From Oscillospiraceae bacterium (GTDB lineage Bacteria; Bacillota; Clostridia; Oscillospirales; UBA929), in the NCBI GenBank assembly GCA_009782475.1, contig WRIZ01000001.1:1-42019 (forward strand): a DNA stretch of 42,019 bases. Reading direction: 5' to 3'. This document shows, in pieces, positions 15,958 through 23,816 of the stretch; position 1 is the first letter of the stretch; the number at the start of each line of letters is the position of its first letter. The translations under genes were made by a program, and so were the position numbers. The notes beneath the pieces were generated by a model that saw nothing but the letters and a program-made list of their open reading frames with translations, was not told the origin of the DNA and did not search any database.

Positions 15958-18093
15958 TTGAAACGTTTCCTTTCGTGTTTGCTTGTCATTCTGCTGCTCG
16001 CCTCTTGCGCAAAGCAGCCTATTGAATATGGGGAACCGTTGCCGGAACCCTCTCCGTCCGTTGAAACGCCGTCGCCCTCAACGGAACCGTCGCCGGAGCC
16101 GCCCTCTCCCTCACCGATACAGGTAGAAGAGTATATCGGCCCGCTTTATCATGCTTTTTTTCATTTCCTCATTGCCTACCCCGAGATCGCGTATACCTCC
16201 GCCTACGGCAAAAACTTAGACCGCGACTGCGTGACGCCCTCTGAGTTCCGCCGCTCGCTGGAGGAGTTTTACCGGAACGATTTTATTTTGATGAACTTGA
16301 ACGATTATCTTGACGTCGCCGAAGACGGAACGGTCACCCGCAAACCCATCATGGTTCCTGTCGGCAAGAAGCCGCTCATTCTCAGCTTTGACGACATCAA
16401 TTACTACTCGGGCAACCACGGCCACGGCGTCTGCGATAAAGTCGTCCTTGACAAAGACGGAAAACTGGCCATGCTGACCATCGCAAAAGACGGGTCGGAA
16501 CTAATCACCTATGACAATGACGTCATCCCGATTTTAGAGGCTTTCTGTGAAGAACATCCCGATTTCTCCCCGTTTGGAGACAAAGGGCTGCTGTCGATCA
16601 CCGGCTATGACGGTATTTTGGGGTACCGCACTCAAAGTGAGAGTCCCAACCGTCAAAGCGAGATCGAAGCGGTCAAACCCGTTGTCGAGGCTCTCCTAGA
16701 CGCGGGATGGTATTTCGGTTCGCACAGCTACAGCCATTTCCATATGAACAATGTCAGTTTGGCACGGGTAAAGACCGATACGGAAAAGTGGCGGGATGAG
16801 GTCGGTTCCCTCGTCGGCGATACGAGCATTTATCTTTTCCCCTACGGCGAACGCCCCGGTTGGGATGAAGATAAATATACCTACCTGATCGGGGCAGGGT
16901 TCCCGCTTCTGATGGGGGTGGGGTTTTCCCGCGCGGACGATCCGCCGTATGTAAAGCATAAAGACAATTACTACTTCTTCATGGATCGGTGGTTTATCGA
17001 CGGGGTTTCCCTGCGGAACTACCACGAACGGCTGACGCCTCTGCTGGACGCGGAAACGGTTTACTGCCCCGAAGAACGAAACGATCAACCAAGAACGGCG
17101 CCGGTTTCAACCGGTGCCGTTTACCGTAATGCTGATTCTGTTTACCGTGACCGTTACGCGGTAACGGTCGCTTTGGGCGGTGACGTGATGCTGGCCGGGA
17201 CGCTGGGGGGACTTCTGAAAAAACACGGTTCCGACGCCGTCATTTCGCCGGAGCTGGCGGAGGTTTTCCGCAACGCCGACATTGCGATGGTCAATTTGGA
17301 ATCGGCGGTTTCGACTCTCGGCAAACCCTGGCCGGAAAAACTTTATACCTTCCGCGCCGAACCCTTTGTTTTGGATTTCCTGCGCGATGATTTGGGTGTG
17401 GATGTGGTGTCTGTCGCCAACAACCATACCGTTGACTATGGGTATGACGCCTTCCTCGACACATTGGAACGGCTGGACGGACACGGGATTGGCTATACCG
17501 GGGGCGGCAAAAACCTGACGGAAGCCGCTAAACCATATGTCGTTGACGCCGGCGGCGTTTCGGTGGCGTTCTTGGCCGCGATCAGCTTCTCGCGCACCTA
17601 TTGGTCGGCGCAGGCCGACAGCCCCGGTTTGCTGTTCGCGTATGACCCCGCGCTGCTCTTGGAAGCGGTGGAAGAGGCGCGGGAGCTTTACGATTACGTC
17701 ATCGTCTACATGCACTGGGGTTTGGAATATGAGAACGAACCGACATCAGCGCAAGTCAGCCTTGCGAGGAAGCTCATTGACGCAGGCGCGGACGCCGTCA
17801 TCGGTTCGCACTCTCACTGCATACAGAGCTTTGAGATGTACAATGGGAAACCCATCGCGTATAGCTTAGGCAATTTCCTGATGCGCAACTATAACGACAA
17901 CACGGCCGTAGTGCTGCTGCACCTGCTGGACGGACGGGTTGACATGGAGATCATCCCTGTCGGCACCGAGGGCGGGGTTTACAACGATTTTGCCGGGACG
18001 AAGCAAGCAAGCAGGCTGAGGGAGTTTTGGCAGAGCATATCACCCTCCGCCGTGATCGGAGAGGACTGGCGGCTGCGGGGAAGCGGCCTCTAA
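15958..18093 (+). CDS. Lipoprotein fusing NodB-like deacetylase and CapA-like domains
   Basis: A 711-aa exported lipoprotein: lipobox LLASC with Cys17, then a Pro/Ser/Glu-rich linker (about 20-55). Residues about 60-370 resemble a polysaccharide deacetylase (ILSFDDINYY for the metal Asp region, SHSYSHFH for the His pair). Residues about 395-700 are a CapA/PgsA-type phosphodiesterase-like domain (ALGGDVMLAG, MVNLESAVS, SVANNHTVDYG, YMHWGLEYE, GSHSHCIQS). This suggests extracellular processing or attachment of a polysaccharide or polyglutamate. The start is TTG 15958 after GGGGG 15944-15948. Its stop overlaps the opposing permease gene. Confidence 0.88.
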   Translation: MKRFLSCLLVILLLASCAKQPIEYGEPLPEPSPSVETPSPSTEPSPEPPSPSPIQVEEYIGPLYHAFFHFLIAYPEIAYTSAYGKNLDRDCVTPSEFRRSLEEFYRNDFILMNLNDYLDVAEDGTVTRKPIMVPVGKKPLILSFDDINYYSGNHGHGVCDKVVLDKDGKLAMLTIAKDGSELITYDNDVIPILEAFCEEHPDFSPFGDKGLLSITGYDGILGYRTQSESPNRQSEIEAVKPVVEALLDAGWYFGSHSYSHFHMNNVSLARVKTDTEKWRDEVGSLVGDTSIYLFPYGERPGWDEDKYTYLIGAGFPLLMGVGFSRADDPPYVKHKDNYYFFMDRWFIDGVSLRNYHERLTPLLDAETVYCPEERNDQPRTAPVSTGAVYRNADSVYRDRYAVTVALGGDVMLAGTLGGLLKKHGSDAVISPELAEVFRNADIAMVNLESAVSTLGKPWPEKLYTFRAEPFVLDFLRDDLGVDVVSVANNHTVDYGYDAFLDTLERLDGHGIGYTGGGKNLTEAAKPYVVDAGGVSVAFLAAISFSRTYWSAQADSPGLLFAYDPALLLEAVEEARELYDYVIVYMHWGLEYENEPTSAQVSLARKLIDAGADAVIGSHSHCIQSFEMYNGKPIAYSLGNFLMRNYNDNTAVVLLHLLDGRVDMEIIPVGTEGGVYNDFAGTKQASRLREFWQSISPSAVIGEDWRLRGSGL
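17094..17121. repeat. 13-bp inverted repeat in the interdomain linker
   Basis: Arms AACGGCGCCGGTT and AACCGGTGCCGTT are separated by TC, with one wobble. It lies within the open frame, exactly between the NodB-like and CapA-like domains, and is followed by TTTACC, so it resembles a relic terminator. Confidence 0.8.
17149..17169. repeat. 9-bp perfect inverted repeat in the interdomain linker
   Basis: GACCGTTAC and GTAACGGTC around GCG. It lies 27 bases after the 17094-17121 hairpin, at the first codons of the CapA-like domain. Confidence 0.8.
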
Positions 18094-19268
18094 GCGCGCA
18101 GCATGATGTTCTCTTTTTTGAACATATAACGACCCACGACCAGCACAACGCCCACAAAGGCCGCGGTGATGCCAAGGGTCACGCCCATGTATTTCATGTC
18201 GTTGATCCCGTTCAGCACCATTTTCAAACTGCCTGTTACATTCATGACCGGGACAAACGCCGTCCAAAAATCAAAGTCTTTCCCCAGCTTGCTCATCGAG
18301 GCGAAAACGGGGATATAGGACGCGATCATCACAAACGAGCCATAGGTGGACGCCTCTTTGATCGACCGGGCATAGGTGGAGAGCAGGATATGCAGGCCGG
18401 AGAAGAAGACGGCCATCGCCATGATGATGAGAAGGGTCAAAACCAGCATCCCCGGAGGCAGGTTGATGCCCTGCGCGTCGTCCAGCCCCATGGTCATCGC
18501 TCTGGGGTTGAGCATATACCCGGCGAAAATTCCCGCCCCGCTGGCCAACGCGCCCAGCATCGACATGACCGTCACAGCTCCCAGTTTGCCCGAAAGGATG
18601 TCGGTTCGCCGCGCTCCTGTGCAGAGAAGCGGCTCAAAGGTGCGGCGTTCTTTTTCCCCGGCGAAGAGGTCGACTGCCGTTGGCATTCCGCCCACGCTGA
18701 GCAGGATGACCAGCAGCATCGGAAGCATCATGGTCAGGAACATCCCGGCTCCGCTTTCTTCTTTTCCTGTTTCCGCTTCCAAGGATACCGAGAGGAAGGA
18801 AAGCGGCGCGAGGTCGCTCAGCGATATGCCCATCTCGGCCAGTTTCTTTGCCTGCGCCGTTTGGTTATACGCGCTCAGCAGAACGGTGACATGATTGTTC
18901 GACATAGCCGACGAAGTCTTGTTCGGGTCATAGACCAAACGGAGAACCGATCCGTCCGTGATGACCGCCACGTCGGCGTTCCCGTTTTCCAGCTCGGCAA
19001 CCGGGTCGTTGTTTTCGCTGAGGAAGATATTGGCTTCTTCAAAGATCGGATCGTTCAAGACGGCTCTCAGCTCGGCGGCCGCTTTGGCGTCCGCGGCGAT
19101 GGCTGTCGCCGACGGCCCGTCCATCTCATTGGCGGCCTGCGAACCGATAAACCAAAACATCAGCGGATAGAGTACGATGGGCAGCAGGAATGTTATGATG
19201 ATGGAACGCCTGTCGCGGAAGATGTCGATCAATTCTTTTCTGAATATGATACCTGTAAAACTCTTCAT
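18090..19268 (-). CDS. ABC-2 type transporter permease (NatB-like)
   Basis: A 392-aa permease: one N-terminal membrane segment (FLLPIVLYPLMFWFIG), a long extracytoplasmic domain (about 45-190), then five to six membrane segments. The cytoplasmic motif LFAGEKERRTFEPLL is the ABC-2 coupling region seen in NatB-type exporters. With the ATPase at 19265-19993 it probably forms an Na+ or drug/lipid exporter. The start is ATG 19268 (GGGAGGGA upstream), overlapping the ATPase stop. The TAG stop overlaps the stop of the convergent lipoprotein gene. Confidence 0.87.
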   Translation of the reverse strand: MKSFTGIIFRKELIDIFRDRRSIIITFLLPIVLYPLMFWFIGSQAANEMDGPSATAIAADAKAAAELRAVLNDPIFEEANIFLSENNDPVAELENGNADVAVITDGSVLRLVYDPNKTSSAMSNNHVTVLLSAYNQTAQAKKLAEMGISLSDLAPLSFLSVSLEAETGKEESGAGMFLTMMLPMLLVILLSVGGMPTAVDLFAGEKERRTFEPLLCTGARRTDILSGKLGAVTVMSMLGALASGAGIFAGYMLNPRAMTMGLDDAQGINLPPGMLVLTLLIIMAMAVFFSGLHILLSTYARSIKEASTYGSFVMIASYIPVFASMSKLGKDFDFWTAFVPVMNVTGSLKMVLNGINDMKYMGVTLGITAAFVGVVLVVGRYMFKKENIMLRA

Positions 19269-19993
19269 TCCGAATCCCTCCCGGCCAGCTTGAAAAAGAC
19301 TTCTTCCAAGTCTTTGCATCCGTTTGTTTCGCACAGCTCGTTCAGTGTTCCGAGGGCAACCAGTTCGCCCTTATGTAAAATGCCGATCCGGTCGCATAAA
19401 CGCTCGGTGATGTTGAGGTTGTGATCGGAGAGGATGATGGTTTTCCCCTGCTCTTTGAGCAGAACCATAAAATCCTCCACGTCTTTCCGGCTGGTGACGT
19501 CCAGCCCCACCATCGGCTCGTCGAAGAGCATGACCGCCGGGTCATGGACGATGCAGCGCGCCAGCGCGATCTTTTGGCGCGTCCCTTTGCTGAGCTTTTT
19601 GGCCGGGAAATCCAAATATTCGGTGAAGGCAAAGGCTTGCGCCAGCGATTCAGCCCGCTTGCCCGCTTCCTCCCCGCTTTTTCCGCAAAGCCTTGCGAAA
19701 TAAATGATGTTTTCCCGCGCCGTTAGCCGGTCATACAGTCCCGCGTCCCCGCCGAACAGCAAGCCGATATGGCTCCGCACCTTGTCGGGGTCTTTCAGCA
19801 AGTCCAACCCCTCAATAGACGCCGTTCCGCCGGTCGGTGTGAGCATGGTGGCCAGCATCCGCAGGGTGGTGGTTTTTCCCGCCCCGTTGGCACCCAGCAA
19901 GCCGAAAATCTCCCCCTTATCAACCGAAAAGCTGACTTCCTGCACGGCCTTAACGGCCTTAAAATGCTTGGTGAGTTTATTCAGTGCGAGCAT
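19265..19993 (-). CDS. ABC transporter ATP-binding protein (NatA-like)
   Basis: A 242-aa ATPase: Walker A GANGAGKTT (about 35-43), Q-loop region IGLLFGGDAGLYDRLTARENI, signature LSKGTRQKIALARC, Walker B VMLFDEPMVGLD and H-loop SDHN. LSKGT in place of LSGGQ is common in the NatA group. It pairs with the downstream permease and lies in an operon headed by an XRE regulator and a four-segment membrane protein. Confidence 0.92.
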   Translation of the reverse strand: MLALNKLTKHFKAVKAVQEVSFSVDKGEIFGLLGANGAGKTTTLRMLATMLTPTGGTASIEGLDLLKDPDKVRSHIGLLFGGDAGLYDRLTARENIIYFARLCGKSGEEAGKRAESLAQAFAFTEYLDFPAKKLSKGTRQKIALARCIVHDPAVMLFDEPMVGLDVTSRKDVEDFMVLLKEQGKTIILSDHNLNITERLCDRIGILHKGELVALGTLNELCETNGCKDLEEVFFKLAGRDSE

Positions 19994-20004
19994 GGGTTCC
20001 CTCC

Positions 20005-20460
20005 TTATTCTTTTTCGCTGTGTTTATCTTTATTGCGCTTGATGTAGTACGCGATGGAAAACGGTATGATGGCAGCGGGACACGACAGCGTGAGCAGATT
20101 GATCGTCGCTTTGCCATCCTCAATCAGAAATAAATGCCCTTGAACGAGACCGGGAAGAAGGATAAATACACATCCGATCACAATCACCAAAGCAACCGAC
20201 ATCAATATATCCGTTCTCCGTTCAGAAACCGCGTCCCCTGTATATGCCCCGGACAAAACAGTGCGATAACCGAAATAATACCCTGAAATGAGGATAACGG
20301 CTAAGGATGCAATAACAGAATCGGCCCATTCATAAATCATATCACAAATAAACGCGTTAAGAAAGACCAAAACCAGCAAAAGAAAAAACGACTGATAGCC
20401 AAACTTATGCCGCAGGGCTTTCTGCCGCTCGTCATATCCTTCAATGCCCTTTCGCTCCAT
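20005..20460 (-). CDS. Four-segment membrane protein of the ABC operon
   Basis: A 151-aa protein with a charged cytoplasmic N-terminus (MERKGIEGYDERQKALRHKF) and four membrane segments (about 25-45, 50-75, 88-108 and 118-140). I cannot name a family with certainty. Similar small membrane proteins often follow a one-domain XRE repressor in Clostridia. It starts two bases after the XRE stop and ends 11 bases before the ATPase start, so it may be an accessory or sensor for the exporter. Confidence 0.8.
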   Translation of the reverse strand: MERKGIEGYDERQKALRHKFGYQSFFLLLVLVFLNAFICDMIYEWADSVIASLAVILISGYYFGYRTVLSGAYTGDAVSERRTDILMSVALVIVIGCVFILLPGLVQGHLFLIEDGKATINLLTLSCPAAIIPFSIAYYIKRNKDKHSEKE

Positions 20461-20462
20461 GC

Positions 20463-20660
20463 TTATTCCTCCCAAAACAGTTCGTTCAGTGTTTTCTCCA
20501 GCGCGCGGCAGATGGCGGCGCAGAGGCGGACGGTGGGGTTGTAGTCGCCCATCTCGATGGCGTTGACCGTTTGGCGGGTGACGCCGACGGCGTCGGCAAG
20601 GTCTTTTTGCGACATATCCTTGGCGGCGCGCGCCGCTTTGAGCCGCAGATTCTTTGCCAT
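20463..20660 (-). CDS. XRE-family one-domain transcriptional regulator
   Basis: A 65-aa protein that is almost only a helix-turn-helix: MSQKDLADAVGVTRQTVNAIEMGDYNPTVRLC, the SqRx/YozG-like type that ends in a short Leu-rich helix and FWEE. It probably binds as a dimer to the AT-rich repeats at its own promoter (20682-20710) and represses the exporter operon. Confidence 0.92.
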   Translation of the reverse strand: MAKNLRLKAARAAKDMSQKDLADAVGVTRQTVNAIEMGDYNPTVRLCAAICRALEKTLNELFWEE

Positions 20661-20681
20661 ACGCCCGCCCCCTCTGTATAT

Positions 20682-20710
20682 ATAGTATCATATATCATTC
20701 ATTATGTCAA
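20682..20710 (-). promoter_or_regulatory. Promoter of the XRE-exporter operon
   Basis: On the minus strand, TTGACA (20710-20705), a 17-base spacer and TACTAT (20687-20682). The flanks carry an imperfect dyad, TGTATATATA at 20675-20684 against TATATATTACA at 20712-20722, that brackets both hexamers and would suit an XRE operator. Confidence 0.8.
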
Positions 20711-20732
20711 GTATATATTACATTTTTTCGAT

Positions 20733-20764
20733 AAAAAACGCCTGACTGTACTGTCAAGCGTTTT
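20733..20764 (-). terminator. Intrinsic terminator of the rpmH-khpB operon
   Basis: On the minus strand, a stem of AACGC-TGAC and GTCA-GCGTT with a short loop is followed by TTTTTT. It begins about ten bases past the khpB stop. Confidence 0.85.
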
Positions 20765-20774
20765 CATTTATCTT

Positions 20775-21560
20775 TTATGAGTTCCAGCCGTCGCTGCGGG
20801 GCGGGGCGGCCGTCTTCTTCGCGCCGGACAGGCTGATGATGACCCTCCGCTGCGGCTCGTTCCCCACCGAATGGGTGGTGACGTAGGGGTTGTCCTGCAA
20901 AGCGGTATGGATGACATGCCGCGAATAGGCATTCATGGGTTCCAGCAACATATCGCGGTTGTACTTCACAACCTTTCCGGCCGTGGTATGTGCCATAGAG
21001 ATCAGAGATTCTTCACGCTTGGCGCGGTAACGCTCGGCATCCACAACGATGCGGCGGCGTTCCGGCGAACCTTTGTTAACAGACGATGAGACGATCCTCT
21101 GCACCGAATCCAGCGTGTCTCCCCGCCGCCCGATCAGGCGTCCCATATTGGAGCCGGAGATTTCCAGCAAAAGGCAGCGTTCGCTTTCTGTTTCGGTGAT
21201 GACCGTCCCCTCGAAGCCCATGCGGTCGAGGATGCCTTTGAGAACGGCTGCCGCGTTGCTTTTCGCGGCGGCGGCTTTCGGCGCGTCTGTTTTCGTCTGC
21301 GGCGGCGCGGACTGCTTCGGTTCGGCTTTGGGCACGGCTTTGCTTTCCTTCTTAGCGGTGAGCGGCGTTACCGGCGGTTTATCATCTTCTTCCCCGATCT
21401 TTTTCACGCGAACCCGCGCGGGGGTGCCGCCCAGCCCCAAAAATCCTGTTTTCGGGTTTTCCAGCACTTCGACCGTCACCGAGTCGCGGTCGGTGCCCAG
21501 CTGTTCCAAGGCCGCGTTGATGGCGGCGTCAATGGTTTTCCCTGTGGTTTCAATGGCCAT
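20775..21560 (-). CDS. khpB: RNA-binding protein KhpB (Jag/EloR)
   Basis: A 261-aa protein with the three Jag parts. The Jag-N domain (1-50) contains the KTGFLGLGGTPARVRVKK motif, followed by a Lys/Ala/Pro-rich linker (about 60-105). The KH domain has GRLIGRRGDTLDSVQRIV, and the R3H domain has MNAYSRHVIHTAL...VTTHSVGNEPQRRVII. KhpB binds RNA with KhpA and affects cell elongation. Position after yidC is the standard arrangement. Confidence 0.94.
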   Translation of the reverse strand: MAIETTGKTIDAAINAALEQLGTDRDSVTVEVLENPKTGFLGLGGTPARVRVKKIGEEDDKPPVTPLTAKKESKAVPKAEPKQSAPPQTKTDAPKAAAAKSNAAAVLKGILDRMGFEGTVITETESERCLLLEISGSNMGRLIGRRGDTLDSVQRIVSSSVNKGSPERRRIVVDAERYRAKREESLISMAHTTAGKVVKYNRDMLLEPMNAYSRHVIHTALQDNPYVTTHSVGNEPQRRVIISLSGAKKTAAPPRSDGWNS

Positions 21561-21564
21561 GTTG

Positions 21565-22596
21565 TTATTCTCCCTCCTGTTCCGGCTCTTCGGAAGGCGG
21601 TTTGTTTAGTTTATACCGTTTGGGTTTGTGCTTTTGATTCTTTGCCGCGATGCGCTCGGCGCGCCGCTGGCGGTCTTCTTCCTTTTGGGCGGCTTCGGCG
21701 GCCTTTTTGCGCTCTTCCCGCGAGGCTTTGGCGGCGTCTTCGGCGTCCAGCACCTTGTTAAAGTGCTTCGTCAGGAAATACTCCTGCGGGATGCCCAGCA
21801 CGTTCTGCGCGATCCAGTAAACACCGAGCGCGGCAGGGAAGCTGAACCCAAGCCAAAGGCTGATGCCGGGGCCGAGAACATACATCAGCAGCTGGGAATT
21901 GCCGGCGGCGGGGGGACGCCCTGAGAATTTCTGCGTTAGATAAACGGAGAGAAACGAAGTCAATGCCGACAACAGCGGAATGAGGATGAGCGCGCCCATT
22001 TCTTCCGACGGCCTAGCCGCGAGGTCGAGCCCGAGAAAGCTGAAATTGAGCGGTTCCAGCCCTTTTTCGGCAATCTCCGGGACAACGCTGATCGCATTGT
22101 TGAGGTGTTGCGATTCGCTTAGCATATCCGCCATTTTCAGCTCATAAATAAAATCGGTTGTGTCCACCAGCTTGGCGGCTCCTTCGGCAATGCCCTCATT
22201 GAGTTTATCCGCGATGGCTTCAACTTTTTCCGTAGACAGTTCCCAAATGTATTGCAGCGGGCGGCGCACCGCGCCGTACAGCGCGATGATGATGGGGAAG
22301 GGAATCAGCATCCAAAGGCAGCCTCCGAACAGCGAAACCCCTTCGGATTGATAGAGTTTTTGCTGCTCCTGCTGCATTTTTGCTTTGTCTGTGCCGTATT
22401 TTTTCTGCAATTCCTTGATCTTGGGCTGAAGCCGCTGCTGCTGAAGCATCCCGCGCTTGCCTTTATAGGCAAACCAAAGCAGGAACAGTTTCGCCACGAC
22501 GGCGAATAAGATGATGGCGACGCCATAGTTGGTGGTTAGGTTGTAAAGGGAGCGGATGATGAACGCAATGGGCTGAACGACTAAAAAATCCCACAT
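21565..22596 (-). CDS. yidC: Membrane protein insertase YidC/OxaA
   Basis: A 343-aa Oxa1-family insertase. It lacks the large periplasmic domain of Gram-negative YidC. The first membrane segment (GVAIILFAVVAKLFLLWFAY), the coiled C1 loop (LQPKIKELQKKYGTDKAKMQQEQQKLY) and later segments ending VYWIAQNVLGIPQEYFLTK are typical. The charged Lys/Arg/Glu-rich tail (about 285-343) can bind ribosomes. There is an unusually long extracellular insert at about 120-200. No lipobox is seen. It inserts membrane proteins alone or with SecYEG. Confidence 0.94.
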   Translation of the reverse strand: MWDFLVVQPIAFIIRSLYNLTTNYGVAIILFAVVAKLFLLWFAYKGKRGMLQQQRLQPKIKELQKKYGTDKAKMQQEQQKLYQSEGVSLFGGCLWMLIPFPIIIALYGAVRRPLQYIWELSTEKVEAIADKLNEGIAEGAAKLVDTTDFIYELKMADMLSESQHLNNAISVVPEIAEKGLEPLNFSFLGLDLAARPSEEMGALILIPLLSALTSFLSVYLTQKFSGRPPAAGNSQLLMYVLGPGISLWLGFSFPAALGVYWIAQNVLGIPQEYFLTKHFNKVLDAEDAAKASREERKKAAEAAQKEEDRQRRAERIAAKNQKHKPKRYKLNKPPSEEPEQEGE

Positions 22597-22633
22597 TCCT
22601 TCTATTCACAAACCTTTCATCGGTAGTATACTG

Positions 22634-22843
22634 TTACGGTACGGGATCATACCCGCCTTTGTGGAAGGGATGGCACCGCAGGACGCGCCGCAGGGAGAGC
22701 CAAAACCCTTTTGCCGCGCCGTGCTTTTCGATCGCTTCCAGCGCGTATTCACTGCATGTGGGGATGAAGCGGCAGGACGGCGGCTTGCCCGGCGAAACCG
22801 ACCGCCGATACCATCTGACAGAACGCAGCATCAGGCGTTTCAT
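22634..22843 (-). CDS. yidD: Membrane protein insertion efficiency factor YidD
   Basis: A 69-aa YidD with the invariant pattern [28 protein letters not shown], and [15 protein letters not shown]. It overlaps the rnpA stop by four bases. It supports YidC-dependent insertion. The 37 bases to yidC hold that gene's ribosome site. Confidence 0.95.
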   Translation of the reverse strand: MKRLMLRSVRWYRRSVSPGKPPSCRFIPTCSEYALEAIEKHGAAKGFWLSLRRVLRCHPFHKGGYDPVP

Positions 22844-23175
22844 AGGCAGACACCCAATTTCGTTCCCATTCTCAGCATTTCGCTTTTCAACGCGGTGAAA
22901 TCCGCTTCGATCGCCCTTGACCGCGCCACGATGACCAAATCAAACCCTTTGGCAAATCTGTCTTCCTGCAAGCGGTACGCTTCTTTGATCCGCCGCCTCA
23001 CCCGGTTGCGCACAACGGCGTTGCCCAGTTTGGTGCTGGCTGTGATCCCGAGACGGGTAACGCCAAAACGGTTTCTGCGCGCGTATATGGCTAAATATAC
23101 GCCCGCAGTGTTTTTACCACGGGCGTACAAGCTACGAAACTCGCGGTTTTGTTTGAGGGATACGGTATGCCGCAT
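22840..23175 (-). CDS. rnpA: Ribonuclease P protein component
   Basis: A 111-aa RnpA, the protein subunit that helps the M1 RNA trim 5' leaders of tRNA precursors. The RNR motif [17 protein letters not shown] is present, along with the N-terminal [15 protein letters not shown] and [11 protein letters not shown]. The ATG overlaps the rpmH stop. Confidence 0.95.
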   Translation of the reverse strand: MRHTVSLKQNREFRSLYARGKNTAGVYLAIYARRNRFGVTRLGITASTKLGNAVVRNRVRRRIKEAYRLQEDRFAKGFDLVIVARSRAIEADFTALKSEMLRMGTKLGVCL

Positions 23176-23309
23176 CAGGCGGACAGCACTTTGCGCCCTT
23201 TGCCGCGGCGGCGCGCCAGCACTTTGCGCCCGCTGCGGGTCGACATGCGTTTGCGGAAGCCGTGCTCTTTGCTGCGCTGGCGTTTTTTAGGCTGATAGGT
23301 ACGAACCAT
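23175..23309 (-). CDS. rpmH: 50S ribosomal protein L34
   Basis: A 44-aa, highly basic L34: it starts [20 protein letters not shown] and continues [20 protein letters not shown]. Its TGA overlaps the rnpA ATG. AAAGGATTG upstream of ATG 23309 is the ribosome site. It heads the rpmH-rnpA-yidD-yidC-khpB operon. Confidence 0.96.
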   Translation of the reverse strand: MVRTYQPKKRQRSKEHGFRKRMSTRSGRKVLARRRGKGRKVLSA

Positions 23310-23347
23310 TTTCTTTCAATCCTTTCAGGAAAACATAGCTACACGGC

Positions 23348-23376
23348 ATTATACAGGGGATGGCGCGTTTTGTCAA
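23348..23376 (-). promoter_or_regulatory. Consensus promoter of rpmH operon
   Basis: On the minus strand, TTGACA (23376-23371), exactly 17 bases, and TATAAT (23353-23348). Perfect hexamers suggest strong constitutive expression. Confidence 0.92.
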
Positions 23377-23423
23377 CGGTTAATTTGGCTGGGGATGAGC
23401 CTTCCGGGAAGCGGCGTTCCCCT

Positions 23424-23816
23424 TTACTCGTAATTCAAAATATCAGGGTCATACACAGCGATTTTTCCTAAAAGGTCGGCATGGGCTTCCCGTATCTTGG
23501 TGCTGTTGGTTTTCTTCATGCCCAGTTTCAGGTAATACAGAGCCTCTTCGTCGTATCCGTCGTATCTGTACGCTTCGGCTAGGGCGAGATAGGCTTTCAC
23601 GCTCCGCTCGTTGAGGGAAACGGCCAGCCGGTAGATGTCGGCTGCTTCGCCGTAATCGCGCGTTTCCATAGCCAAGCGTCCCTCCCGCATCAGCGACGTC
23701 ATCCGCATGTGGCCGGACTGCTTGTTGAACAGGGTGACCGACAAGAGCGACAGCAGCACGACCAGCACAGCCGCTCCGATCAATATGTTCCTAGCGTGGC
23801 GCAGAATCTTTGTCAT
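23424..23816 (-). CDS. Membrane-anchored TPR-like protein
   Basis: A 130-aa protein with one N-terminal membrane segment (about 10-32) and then two or three TPR-like helix pairs (LMREGRLAMETRDYGEAADIYRLAV and KAYLALAEAYRYDGYDEEALYYLKLG). TPRs bind proteins. It overlaps the upstream GT-C gene by ATGA, so it may be an accessory to that enzyme; the function is otherwise unknown. Confidence 0.78.
   Translation of the reverse strand: MTKILRHARNILIGAAVLVVLLSLLSVTLFNKQSGHMRMTSLMREGRLAMETRDYGEAADIYRLAVSLNERSVKAYLALAEAYRYDGYDEEALYYLKLGMKKTNSTKIREAHADLLGKIAVYDPDILNYE

Noticed and set aside
17110-17150. GTTTACCGT repeats as a CRISPR-like array
   Set aside because: Only two copies, unequal spacing, within a coding frame, and no cas genes.
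18027-19424. A 465-codon plus-strand open frame opposite the ABC operon
   Set aside because: It is rich in His, Arg and Gln as expected of an antisense shadow, and the minus strand encodes complete ABC proteins.
23310-23423. Possible replication origin upstream of rpmH
   Set aside because: The gap is only 114 bases, holds a normal promoter, and shows no DnaA boxes or AT-rich unwinding region.
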